A DNA stretch of 28,961 bases from Clostridiales bacterium (GCA_004554165.1 SFNQ01000030.1:1-28961); one strand, 5' to 3'. Shown: positions 1 through 7,257, counted from the first letter of the stretch. The notes: generated from the sequence alone by a model not told the origin. Numbers and translations are program-made.

Positions 1-33
1 CGATAAGTTCTATGATTGTCAAGGAGAGTAAAT

Positions 34-102
34 ATGAACGAAGAACGTGCGATTCTACATAGTGATTTGAATTCTTTCTACGCATCTGTCGAAATGATGT
101 GA
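34..102 (+). pseudogene. N-terminal fragment of a Y-family DNA polymerase (DinB/UmuC-like)
   Basis: A 22-codon frame with a strong ribosome binding site (AAGGAGAG at 20-27) starts at ATG 34 and ends at TGA 100-102. Its peptide contains ILHSDLNSFYASVE, the N-terminal catalytic signature of Y-family translesion polymerases, where the first Asp binds metal. Such polymerases normally exceed 400 residues, so more than 90 percent is missing. Homology stops abruptly at about 94-99, where a response regulator begins in another frame. The shared string at the join (GATG) looks like a microhomology deletion or an assembly chimera. Y-family polymerases of this type are common cargo on conjugative elements of gut Clostridia (known of the family), which fits the mobile debris around it. 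Confidence 0.75.
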
Positions 103-593
103 TGCTGCCTGGAATCGACGGCTTTCATCTGATGGAGCCACTCAAAGCCCATGGGATCCCGGTCATTTACTTGACAGCCAAAAACGATCTCGAAAGCAAA
201 TTGACAGGCCTTACCACTGGGGCAGAGGACTATATCGTCAAACCTTTTGAGGTCATGGAACTGCTTGTTCGAATGGAAAAAGTTCTTGCACGGCACTGTA
301 GCGGAGGCATCATCACGATTCGTGATTTAACAATCCATGTCGATGAACGGGTTGTTTTTAAAGGGGATCAGCCAATCCTGCTCAAACCGCTTGAATTCGA
401 CCTGCTTCTTTTCTTTGCCCGAAATCAGAACATTGCTCTTTCCCGCGAAAAGATCCTTGCCGAGGTTTGGGGCATGAATTTCTATGGGGAGAGCCGCACA
501 ATTGATATCCATGTCTCCCAGTTAAGAAAGAAAACTGGCCTTCCTATTATTTCCGTACCTCGGGTCGGATATCGGTTGGAGACTACGCTATGA
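99..593 (+). CDS. OmpR/PhoB-family response regulator, N-terminally truncated
   Basis: Starting from GTG 99 (or ATG 102), the product has the second half of a receiver domain: MLPGIDGF, the LTAK motif with the conserved Thr and Lys regions, then TGAEDYIVKPF. A complete winged-helix DNA-binding domain follows (about residues 75-164), ending in SRTIDIHVSQLRKK and VPRVGYRLE. The phospho-acceptor Asp codon (GAT 96-98) survives exactly at the join, but the first three beta strands and the acidic Mg-binding pair are missing, so normal phosphorylation is unlikely. There is no own Shine-Dalgarno. The upstream 22-codon frame stops at TGA 100-102, overlapping ATG 102 (TGATG), so expression could occur by reinitiation. 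The stop overlaps the kinase start by ATGA. Confidence 0.85.
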   Translation: MMLPGIDGFHLMEPLKAHGIPVIYLTAKNDLESKLTGLTTGAEDYIVKPFEVMELLVRMEKVLARHCSGGIITIRDLTIHVDERVVFKGDQPILLKPLEFDLLLFFARNQNIALSREKILAEVWGMNFYGESRTIDIHVSQLRKKTGLPIISVPRVGYRLETTL

Positions 594-1975
594 AGATACG
601 TGTCCGTCTTTCCCTGCTATTCATTCTTTGCTCGACGATGAGTCTTTTGTTGTGTGGATTTCTGCTGCTCCGGTCAAGCGAAAAAAGCATGATACGGTCT
701 GTGGAAGATAACGCTGCCTCTGAACTTGCCATGCTGAACACTTCTTTTTCTTCGGCTGTTTCAAAAGTCCTGGACGAAGGATCATCGGATGCTGTTCGGC
801 GAAGCATCCTCATTTATGTGTTTCAAAGCTACACTGATGATACGTTCAGTGGATCCCAATACGTCCTCAAGCACAACGAGGAGACCTTTTTCAATAACAG
901 CGGATACGCTCCGGACGTCCTTCTCGGGGGGTTACAACAGAATACCGTGACCTGGCAGGGGGAAAAGCTGTTTGCTGCCGTGACTGAAACAGATCTGCTG
1001 AGTGAGACATATCAGATCTACATCATACGTAATATGACATCTGTGTACGATTCCATTACCGGGTTACGGTTGCAGTTTGCGATTATCTGCGCTTTTGCTG
1101 TCCTGATCAGCACCGTCCTGATCCTTGTCATCACATCCCGTACACTTAGCCCGCTCAAAACGTTGGAAAAAGAAGCGATATCCATGACCAAAGGCGCGTA
1201 CCAAACTCGGATTCCTCTCTCTGAAGGTCAGTTGAAACGAAAAGACGAGATAACGACAGTATCGGAGAGCTTCAACCGTATGGCAGACGCTGTAGAAAGT
1301 CATATTAACGCCGTTACGGCAGTTGCAGATGAACGTAGGATGCTGATAGGCGCATTGACCCATGAAATGAAGACGCCCATGACAGCTATCATCGGATATG
1401 CGGAACTACTGGAACGAGCAAAGCTGTCTGAGAAGCAGAGCGAGGAAGCCGTCTCCTTCATCCATCGGGAGGCACAACGGCTGGAACGGCTCACTCAGAA
1501 AATGATGCAGCTCATCACCTTGACGGACGGCGAGGACATATCCCTTCAGGACATCTCCGCTCGACAGCTCTTCGACATGGCGGAGGAAACGTTGAGAACC
1601 ATTGCGACTCGGCACGACGCAACGCTGCAGTTTACCGAGAATGGAGAACGCTTTGCTGCAGATCCCGATCTGATCATAGGTGTGCTCACCAATCTGGTAG
1701 ACAACTCTTACAGCGCCGGTGCAAAGCATGTTACGGTATCTGCCCAGGAACGGGCTATTATGGTTTCAGACGACGGTTGCGGCATTCCTAAGGAAATCAT
1801 CGATAAGATCACACAGCCCTTCTTCCGGGCGGATAAGTCGAGAAGCCGCCAGAGCGGCCATGCCGGATTGGGACTGACGCTGGCAGCACGTATCGCAGAG
1901 CTCCATCATGCACGTCTTTTCATCGAGAGTGAAGTGGGGACCGGGACTACCGTATCTATTCTTTTTGATGCATAA
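590..1975 (+). CDS. Sensor histidine kinase
   Basis: A 461-residue membrane kinase paired with the regulator just upstream (ATGA overlap at 590-593). Transmembrane helices lie at about residues 7-27 and 161-183 and bracket an extracellular sensor of about 130 residues. A HAMP linker follows (about 184-236), then the HisKA dimerisation helix with phospho-acceptor His258 in THEMKTPMTAIIGY. The ATPase domain has an N box (NLVDN, N368), a G1 box (DDGCGIP, 394-400) and a G2 box (HAGLGL, 424-429), all intact. The ligand is unknown. The downstream lipoprotein gene and the repeats in its promoter suggest that this pair controls that gene. The kinase looks functional although its partner regulator is truncated. 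Confidence 0.93.
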   Translation: MKIRVRLSLLFILCSTMSLLLCGFLLLRSSEKSMIRSVEDNAASELAMLNTSFSSAVSKVLDEGSSDAVRRSILIYVFQSYTDDTFSGSQYVLKHNEETFFNNSGYAPDVLLGGLQQNTVTWQGEKLFAAVTETDLLSETYQIYIIRNMTSVYDSITGLRLQFAIICAFAVLISTVLILVITSRTLSPLKTLEKEAISMTKGAYQTRIPLSEGQLKRKDEITTVSESFNRMADAVESHINAVTAVADERRMLIGALTHEMKTPMTAIIGYAELLERAKLSEKQSEEAVSFIHREAQRLERLTQKMMQLITLTDGEDISLQDISARQLFDMAEETLRTIATRHDATLQFTENGERFAADPDLIIGVLTNLVDNSYSAGAKHVTVSAQERAIMVSDDGCGIPKEIIDKITQPFFRADKSRSRQSGHAGLGLTLAARIAELHHARLFIESEVGTGTTVSILFDA

Positions 1976-1979
1976 GGAA

Positions 1980-2018
1980 CTTACAGATCGCTTACATTTC
2001 ACGGAAGACTTGCTTACA
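1980..2018 (+). promoter_or_regulatory. Direct-repeat operator, likely response-regulator binding site
   Basis: The hexamer CTTACA occurs at 1980, 1991 and 2013, that is at spacings of 11 and 22 bp, so all three copies face the same side of the helix. A related CTTACG lies at 2022 inside the palindrome CCTTACGGTAAGG (2021-2033). Tandem hexamers with 11-bp phasing just upstream of a gene are the typical binding pattern of PhoB/OmpR-type regulators. Seen: repeats and phasing. Inferred: that the regulator at 99-593 (before truncation) binds here and controls the lipoprotein gene at 2065. Confidence 0.6.
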
Positions 2019-2064
2019 TCCCTTACGGTAAGGTAAAGAAAACCAACGAAGGGAGATCAGAAAT

Positions 2065-3618
2065 ATGAAAAGAAAACAATTAATCAGAAAAATCCTTGCA
2101 TGGGTCAGTGTTACAGCAATCCTTTTATCAGGAATTGGTTGTTCAAAAGCGCCGCAGGTCGACATCTCTGAAAAAACAAATACAGAGCGATTAGAGGAAG
2201 CGGCCGTCATGACGTTTTCAACTACTGCGGCCACCCAGCTCGTCGCGGAGGATAAGCCAACCTTGACAGAAGCGGAGGTGGTAAATGATACAGCAATCAT
2301 TCCGTATAGCCCGCTGTATGACCTGCTGGGAGCGTCCACCCATTATGATGTTGAGCTGAAGCCCGTCTCCGATATCGTGAAGATCACCGTGGACGCGGAC
2401 GTGTACCTGCCGGATACGCTCCAGATGCCCACGCTTCATGTGGAGCCCAGGGACTTCACCCAGGATGAGGTCACGAAGCTCTTCAACGCCCTGTGTGGGG
2501 ACACGGTCATGTACAAGGCTCAGGAACAGATGACGAAGGCTGAGATCTCTGAGCGGATTGCAGATGTTGAATCTGAGATGAAAACCGCCACTGATAAGGA
2601 CCGTCTCAAAAAGCTGGAGTCCAACCTGGCATACTGGAAGGAAGAATACGAGAAAGCTCCGGAGACTGTCGAAAAGCAGATCAGCGACGGCACTCTGGAG
2701 GAGCGCCAGCTGGGGGTCGGAGAGTACTTGGGAAAATACAAGGCTCTGGACGCCTATGAGCGCCAGGAAAATTATTATACTTTTACAGGTAAGGCATTCC
2801 ACGTGCATGGGCAAACCTATGACAAAAACACAAAGTCCAGCTACGATTTCCCCATCAGCGGAAGCATCTGGTATATTCGTGATCAGGCTTTCGGCCAGTA
2901 CCTGAACTACAATGTGAGGAAATGGATCGCTGATGAGACCGCCGTGCCTGCCGATGCCGCAGGGCTGAGGATGACCCCTGTCGAAGCACGGAAACTGGTG
3001 GAGGCCTTTTGGGCAGATAACGGCTTTGAGGATATGGTTGTAATCGGCGTGTATCTCACCCGAAATAGCGATACCGGGAACGGCGGTGACAGGAAAGTGC
3101 CGGATCCCTATGGGGACAATTCCGCCTATGTGGTGGCCTGCGGCAAGTCCATCGACGGCATCCTGCCGCCTCCGCCCAGCTCCGGCGATCCCCATTGGGC
3201 CTTCGAAAGCTGCACATTCACCATCACGGACAACGGCATCGAGACCTTCAATTGGGGTTCTCCCTACGCCTACGGCGAATATACCACCAAGAACAGCGCG
3301 CTTTTGACCTTCGATAAGGTCGATGAGATCTTCCAGAAAATGATGCTGGTGAAATACGATATATCCGGCAGCGGCAACGACCTTACCTCGGCCACCTACA
3401 AGGTAGACCGGGTAACCCTGGAGATGTCCCGGGTGACTAATCGTAAGTCCAGTGAAAAGGGGCTGCTGGTACCGGTCTGGAACTTCTACGGCAGCTATTA
3501 CTTCACCTACGAAGACGGCCACAACTTCGGCAGCGATGACCGGGAAGGGTTCCCCAGTCCCCTGCTTCGTATCAACGCCATCGACGGCAGCATAATCGAG
3601 CCGAGATATGGATGCTAA
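2065..3618 (+). CDS. Putative lipoprotein of unknown function (DUF6034-like)
   Basis: A 517-residue exported lipoprotein. The N-terminus has a basic start (MKRKQLIRK), a hydrophobic stretch and a lipobox LSGIGC, with lipid-modified Cys at residue 26. Residues about 155-210 are highly charged and heptad-like, probably a coiled coil. The remainder is polar and rich in Tyr, Gly and Asp, consistent with an extracytoplasmic beta-rich domain. The Shine-Dalgarno is AGGGAG about 9 nt before ATG 2065. It follows a two-component pair and a probable regulator-binding array, so it is likely their target or co-sensor. It resembles, from memory, the DUF6034 lipoproteins found beside two-component systems in Clostridia; this was not searched. 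No enzyme motif is recognised. Confidence 0.8.
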   Translation: MKRKQLIRKILAWVSVTAILLSGIGCSKAPQVDISEKTNTERLEEAAVMTFSTTAATQLVAEDKPTLTEAEVVNDTAIIPYSPLYDLLGASTHYDVELKPVSDIVKITVDADVYLPDTLQMPTLHVEPRDFTQDEVTKLFNALCGDTVMYKAQEQMTKAEISERIADVESEMKTATDKDRLKKLESNLAYWKEEYEKAPETVEKQISDGTLEERQLGVGEYLGKYKALDAYERQENYYTFTGKAFHVHGQTYDKNTKSSYDFPISGSIWYIRDQAFGQYLNYNVRKWIADETAVPADAAGLRMTPVEARKLVEAFWADNGFEDMVVIGVYLTRNSDTGNGGDRKVPDPYGDNSAYVVACGKSIDGILPPPPSSGDPHWAFESCTFTITDNGIETFNWGSPYAYGEYTTKNSALLTFDKVDEIFQKMMLVKYDISGSGNDLTSATYKVDRVTLEMSRVTNRKSSEKGLLVPVWNFYGSYYFTYEDGHNFGSDDREGFPSPLLRINAIDGSIIEPRYGC

Positions 3619-3691
3619 AATGCACCCCACCCCGTAAAAATGCACCCCACTTAACCTGAAATGCACCCCACTTTCACGCTGGGGTGCATTT
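3617..3691. repeat. Array of ATGCACCCCAC repeats, insertion-sequence-end-like
   Basis: Three direct copies of AAATGCACCCCAC sit at 3618-3630, 3638-3650 and 3659-3671 (period 20-21 bp), followed by an inverted copy CTGGGGTGCATTT at 3679-3691. The third and inverted copies form a 12-bp hairpin. A further TGCACCCC lies at 3760-3767. Spaced repeats of this kind are typical of transposase-binding sites in the ends of IS21-family elements. No transposase gene is next to it, so this would be a solo end. The family assignment is inferred from architecture only. Confidence 0.55.
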
Positions 3692-3760
3692 GTATCCAAA
3701 TTAGCGTGATTTGCCATAGAAGGACTCTAATTTGGATACAATTAGGGCCCTTCTTTTTTT
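3691..3760 (+). terminator. Perfect 14-bp inverted repeat followed by T-tract
   Basis: TGTATCCAAATTAG (3691-3704) is exactly complementary to CTAATTTGGATACA (3727-3740), with a 22-nt loop. A GGGCCC and the T-rich TTCTTTTTTT (3751-3760) follow. It lies about 70 bp after the lipoprotein stop and could act as its terminator. Its overlap with the preceding repeat array also allows it to be part of an insertion-sequence end. Confidence 0.5.
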
Positions 3761-3809
3761 GCACCCCTCCCCTCTGAAAAAGTCCTTATGTTGTGGGCTT
3801 TTTCGGCTT

Positions 3810-3987
3810 CTCGCACACGAATATCTGTTCTGGCTGTCGCTTCATCCATGCTCTTCCCGACGTTTTTCGGCCATTATAGCAAAAACCCCATCCCGACCGA
3901 CTTTGAAATCGTGTGCGAGATAGGGTAATTCGTGCGCGAGATTGGGTAATCGTGTACGAGATGGGATAATCGTGTGCGAGATGAGCA
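3810..3987. repeat. Second array of ~20-bp repeats (CGTGTGCGAGAT unit) with inverted outer copy
   Basis: Four direct copies of AATCGTGTGCGAGATGGG-like units lie head to tail at 3907-3926, 3927-3947, 3948-3967 and 3968-3987, differing at one to four positions. An inverted copy, TCTCGCACACGA, lies at 3810-3821. The sequence between is unremarkable. As with the array at 3617, phased ~20-bp repeats without spacers suggest transposase-binding sites of an IS21-like end or a small non-autonomous derivative, here of a different element. CRISPR is excluded because no unique spacers separate the units. Confidence 0.5.
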
Positions 3988-4066
3988 TGATGGCGCATTT
4001 ATCGGAGGATTGAGCAAAGCATAGCAAAGATTTCAACAGCCAGACAGCGAATGGTTCAGACTATAA

Positions 4067-4186
4067 ATCCCACGAGCGATCCGAATCGCTGAAACGAGCG
4101 CCTACGGACAGAGCATATTTGAGTATGATCCAAAGAGCAGGGCTGTGGAGGCGTTTGAGGGGTTGGTGAGGGAGGTAATTGGATAA
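4067..4186 (+). pseudogene. C-terminal remnant of a ParA/Soj partition ATPase
   Basis: Reading from 4067 to the TAA at 4184-4186 gives 39 residues beginning IPRAIRIAETSAYGQSIFEY and continuing DPKSRAVEAFEGLVREVIG. This matches the ParA/Soj C-terminus (I-P-R-x-x-R-x-A-E-A-x-S-x-G-x-x-I-x-x-Y-D-P). An in-frame TAA at 4064-4066 immediately precedes it, and the ATPase core is absent. The upstream sequence is the repeat array, so insertion-sequence activity probably removed the rest. ParA of this type belongs to plasmids and conjugative elements as well as chromosomes; the company it keeps suggests a conjugative element. Confidence 0.7.
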
Positions 4187-4190
4187 AAAC

Positions 4191-4219
4191 AGGGATGTCG
4201 TTTCGGCGGCATCCCTTTT
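4191..4219 (+). terminator. Rho-independent terminator after the ParA remnant
   Basis: GGGATGTCG (4192-4200) pairs with CGGCATCCC (4207-4215) through one G-U pair, with a 6-nt loop, followed by TTTT. It starts 5 nt after the ParA stop codon and is probably that gene's original terminator, carried along with the fragment. Confidence 0.8.
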
Positions 4220-4324
4220 GTATGGAGAATCAACGTAATCAATTCCATCGGTTCATCACCGATGTTCATAATTGCATGCCGGTGCGGATATCGGTATGCT
4301 TATACTAGTGTAAACAGGGCATAT

Positions 4325-5725
4325 CTACTTCTCCGACATTAGCGGGATTACCTTATCGCACAGATACGCAAGATGCCGGATATTTGAGGAAAGTATCAGG
4401 AACGTGGTGCCGATACCGCAGGCTTTTAGCAGCATTTTACGTAACTCAGGCAGATTAAAATCATCATAATAGGCACTAGGATTGACAAGGATAATGAGCT
4501 TTTCTCTCGCGCAGACCATGCGGGCCACGGCAATCTCCATCTGGCTCCTTCTGTTGGCATATCCTATGGGTTTATTATCCGGGTACAACTCCCAGAGATG
4601 TTCACAGCCAAGAAGTTTTAGGACATGATTTGCCATAAATTTCTTGGTTTTTTTGGTTTCAACGCCAGCTTTTGTCAATCCCGGAGGCATCATGAGTGTA
4701 ATGTTATCCGCCAAACTCATGTTCAGCATAGCAAAACTGTAGTCTGCATTAACATTGATCAGGCAGACCCCTTGTCGTACACACTCTAGGCAGTTATTGG
4801 GACGATAGGGCTTGCCGTTTAATAGGATTTCGCCAAAAAACCGTGCTCCCTTTGCTAAAATTTCGGTCAATTGTTTTCCAAGATCGCTTGAGGTATCAAA
4901 TATGCCGAAAATAGAGCCCTTAGGTATGTGAAGCTCTACCTTGCAGGTGCTTGATGCTTTTAAAATACCTGAGACAGACAATAAATCCGGCCCATCAGCA
5001 ATCGGCCGGTATTTAAGCTGCCCCGGTTCGCTTCCGATCTGAAGCTCCGCTTCCTCCGCAGTGCCAGCTAGTGCGGCGATGACCTTCATCTTATTCTCTA
5101 CAGCTTGTCCATAGAAGTTTGCTACTACAGCACCGCTTCTCACCACTATGGCACGGTTGGACTTGGCCACGATATTGCCGTAAGTGTTCGTGAAAAAGCA
5201 GAAGGTAATTCCTTCGCTTACTAGTTGCCGGATAAGTTTTTCCAACCGTTGCTCCTCTGCAGGAGTATAGCGGTTCAGTACATCGTCCACTAAAATGAGT
5301 TTTGCGCCGTTGGCAACTGCCTTCAGACATTCCACAATGTGACCGGTGGCATAGGAAAGCATCGACGCCTTTGTCAGAGGATGTACGTCTGAAAAGCCAT
5401 ATTTATTCAGCAGCAAGGCTGTCTCAAGGGAGGGCCTGGAATCCCGGGACATCCATTTGGACTTGCGATTCAAGAAAATGTTATCTGTTACGGTGAGGTT
5501 GTCAATAAGCCCACCAATCTTCCCGATGCAGTACACATCCTGCTTGAGGAGCCGCAGTTGCTCCGGGGTATTTACCGGCTTATCGTGCAGAAAGACTTGG
5601 CCTCGATCTGGGATCACGGCACCTGACATGATTTGCATAAGCATATTCTTCATGGTGTCGCTGTGTAGAACAACGGTGACCACTTCTCCCTTGAGAAAAT
5701 AACAGCTAATTTCTCGGATGGGCAC
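4325..5725 (-). CDS. Degenerate RbsA/MglA-type double ABC ATPase
   Basis: The 466-residue frame has the layout of a sugar-importer ATPase with two nucleotide-binding halves (about 1-225 and 245-466), but catalytic motifs are eroded. In half 1 the Walker A position reads LHSDTMKNM instead of GENGAGKST, the signature is LSYATGHIVE and Walker B is LILVDDV (Asp in place of the catalytic Glu). In half 2 Walker A reads DTSSDLGKQ, the signature IGYANRRSQ and Walker B LIILVNP, lacking Asp and Glu. Hydrolysis is therefore unlikely. No permease or binding-protein gene is adjacent. It may be a regulatory ATPase-like protein, a decayed importer subunit, or a specialised nucleotide-independent family. The frame opens at GTG 5725 only because of a frameshift nearer the real start. 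Confidence 0.8.
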   Translation of the reverse strand: MPIREISCYFLKGEVVTVVLHSDTMKNMLMQIMSGAVIPDRGQVFLHDKPVNTPEQLRLLKQDVYCIGKIGGLIDNLTVTDNIFLNRKSKWMSRDSRPSLETALLLNKYGFSDVHPLTKASMLSYATGHIVECLKAVANGAKLILVDDVLNRYTPAEEQRLEKLIRQLVSEGITFCFFTNTYGNIVAKSNRAIVVRSGAVVANFYGQAVENKMKVIAALAGTAEEAELQIGSEPGQLKYRPIADGPDLLSVSGILKASSTCKVELHIPKGSIFGIFDTSSDLGKQLTEILAKGARFFGEILLNGKPYRPNNCLECVRQGVCLINVNADYSFAMLNMSLADNITLMMPPGLTKAGVETKKTKKFMANHVLKLLGCEHLWELYPDNKPIGYANRRSQMEIAVARMVCAREKLIILVNPSAYYDDFNLPELRKMLLKACGIGTTFLILSSNIRHLAYLCDKVIPLMSEK

Positions 5726-5794
5726 ACGTCCCTGTTGTTGGATTTTTTCGAGACGTATGTTTTGAAATCTGACAGGGTCATGAGGTTCCTCCTT
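5726..5794 (-). pseudogene. True 5-prime end of the ABC-like gene, separated by a 1-nt frameshift
   Basis: On the minus strand a consensus AAGGAGG (5794-5788) lies 6 nt before ATG 5781, but this ATG is out of frame with the main gene. Upstream of GTG 5725 the main frame continues open as FQNIRLEKIQQQGRVPIREI, the expected N-terminal beta-strand region of an ABC domain. One extra T in the TTT run at about 5765-5767 would join MTLSD to FQNIRL seamlessly. So the gene carries a single-base deletion there, or the assembly has a homopolymer error. The full product would be about 485 residues. Confidence 0.7.
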
Positions 5795-6798
5795 ATAAAC
5801 TAAAATGGTGCTCTGCGAGAGAGGTTACTAAGTATGCCTTTTGTTAGTTTAAGGAATGATACAACATTGGCTTGCTTCTGCTCGTATGTACGTCCACTTC
5901 TATACCATTTCTGCTACATCAGTATGATGGATGTTCCGAAAAAAGGCTGCCGCCCCGGAACGGAAAAGGAGCAACACCGGCATAACAGCTACAGCGCGTG
6001 CCCGCTTTATGCGGATTAGCATACATATTGGCCTTCTTGCTGACATGTATGACTTTCAGGGGAAGACATGCCCTTGCATCGAAAGTGTTCGCGCTGGCTT
6101 TGGTAAAAAGGGGCTCGAAGCCACGGTGGGGCTTTTGCAGGGGCCGGTGAACGGAAGAGCGCAGCAACGCAGCGCGGAGCGCAAGGAGCAGGAGGCCGAC
6201 GCGGAGCAGCCAGCTTTCGGAGCGCGCTCCGAAAGCTGGCCACGCTTTTCCATCCAAGGGGAGCGCTGGCCTGCGGCGGCGCACTGGGGCCGGGGAACGT
6301 CTGGCGGGGAAGGACGCTGTTCGCAGGAGAAGCCATTCGGCTGTCTCTGCCCTGAAGGAAGGGCCTGCCGCCGGGGCGTTGTTTGCCCGGAATCCATGGC
6401 AGGGGAGAGGGCTCGGGATTTCTGTATTGCAGCAGCGGGCGGCCTGCCGGACGGAAAAACGGTAAAAACCATGGAAAAAGGCCTGTAACCGAGCAAACTT
6501 GCCGCCCCGCGGTCGTTTGCGCGAATTGATCGTCCGCCGTTGCGCTGGGCGCGTGCATCGGGCCAACCGCTCCCGGAAACACGCTGCTTCCGGCAGAGCT
6601 TCCGTTTACGGTGGCGGACGGTTCCATTTCGGACAGAAAAAAGGCCTGTCCGTTTCCATGGGCTTCGCTGGAGCGTATCCGCCCGAAAGCGGCCTTCGCC
6701 GCGGAAGTCCCTGATGTTTCACGCAACAGGCCAGTGGGGTTCGGTTTCGCCGCAGAATGGGGCCCGGTTTTGTGGCATTGGGCCGCCTGCGCCGCCCG
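5795..6798. other. Gene-free interval; change from low-GC accessory to GC-rich host-like DNA
   Basis: No convincing gene is seen in about 1 kb. Frames of 60-240 codons exist on both strands from about 5920, but they overlap each other in several frames, are Arg/Pro/Ala-rich, lack ribosome binding sites and match nothing recognised, as expected for GC-rich non-coding DNA. Composition changes near 5930, from AT-richer accessory sequence to GC-rich sequence. The interval contains a 32-bp perfect palindrome (6209-6240) and a short hairpin at 6631-6651. No integrase, tRNA gene or attachment repeat was found at the transition. Confidence 0.6.
6209..6240. repeat. 32-bp perfect palindrome without spacer
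   Basis: The 16-base arm GCCAGCTTTCGGAGCG (6209-6224) is followed directly by its exact reverse complement (6225-6240). There is no loop and no adjacent T-tract. It could be a dimeric protein-binding site, a cruciform-forming element or a dispersed palindromic repeat. No gene lies within about 500 bp on either side. Confidence 0.85.
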
Positions 6799-7257
6799 CT
6801 AGCGGTTCAGCAGTTCTAAAACTTCCGCTGCATTGCTGTCCGGCTTTACGTTGGGCATGATCTGCTCGATCAGGCCGTTTTCGTCGATGAGAAACGTGCT
6901 GCGCACCACACCCATGCACACCTTGCCGCACATCCGCTTCTCCTGCCACACGCCGTAGGCCTGTATGGCGATGCATTCCGGGTCGGAGAGCAGCAGAAAG
7001 GGCAGGCTGTTCTTTTCCGCGAACTTTCGATGGGATGCGGCGCTGTCCCGGCTGATGCCGATCACAACGGCGCCCTTTGCCAGAAAGGCGTCATAGTTCG
7101 CTGCAAAGGCGCAGGCCTGGCGCGTACAGCCGGCGGTGTTGTCCTTGGAGTAAAAGTACAACACCACCTTTTTGCCGAGAAAGTCGGACAGGGATACCGA
7201 GTTCCCGTCCTTATCCTGCAAAGTAAAGTCTGGCGCTTTGGTTCCGATTTCCAACAT
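6799..7257 (-). CDS. bcp: Thioredoxin-dependent thiol peroxidase (BCP/PrxQ-type peroxiredoxin)
   Basis: The 152-residue cytoplasmic enzyme reduces hydrogen and organic peroxides using thioredoxin. It opens with APDFTLQDKDGNSVSLSDF, then VVLYFYSKDNTAGCTRQAC. The first Cys of GCTRQAC is the peroxidatic residue and the second, five residues later, the resolving Cys of the atypical two-Cys BCP class. The later PFLLLSDPE and RSTFLIDENG segments are also typical, and the length is normal. ATG 7257 is chosen because AAGGAGG lies about 9 nt upstream and the homology begins there; the frame is open further but inside yaaA. It overlaps the 3-prime end of yaaA by 47 bp, so the two peroxide-defence genes are very likely co-transcribed and coupled. 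Confidence 0.93.
   Translation of the reverse strand: MLEIGTKAPDFTLQDKDGNSVSLSDFLGKKVVLYFYSKDNTAGCTRQACAFAANYDAFLAKGAVVIGISRDSAASHRKFAEKNSLPFLLLSDPECIAIQAYGVWQEKRMCGKVCMGVVRSTFLIDENGLIEQIMPNVKPDSNAAEVLELLNR

Noticed and set aside
3907..3987. CRISPR-like repeat array
   Set aside because: The units are contiguous ~20-bp variants with no unique spacers, and no cas genes are present.
4040..4080. tRNA T-arm-like GGTTCAGA string
   Set aside because: No acceptor, D or anticodon stems could be built around it; no tRNA gene was found in the window.
5919..6726. Several long overlapping open frames on both strands
   Set aside because: They overlap each other in multiple phases, are Arg/Pro/Ala-rich, lack ribosome binding sites and show no recognisable domain.
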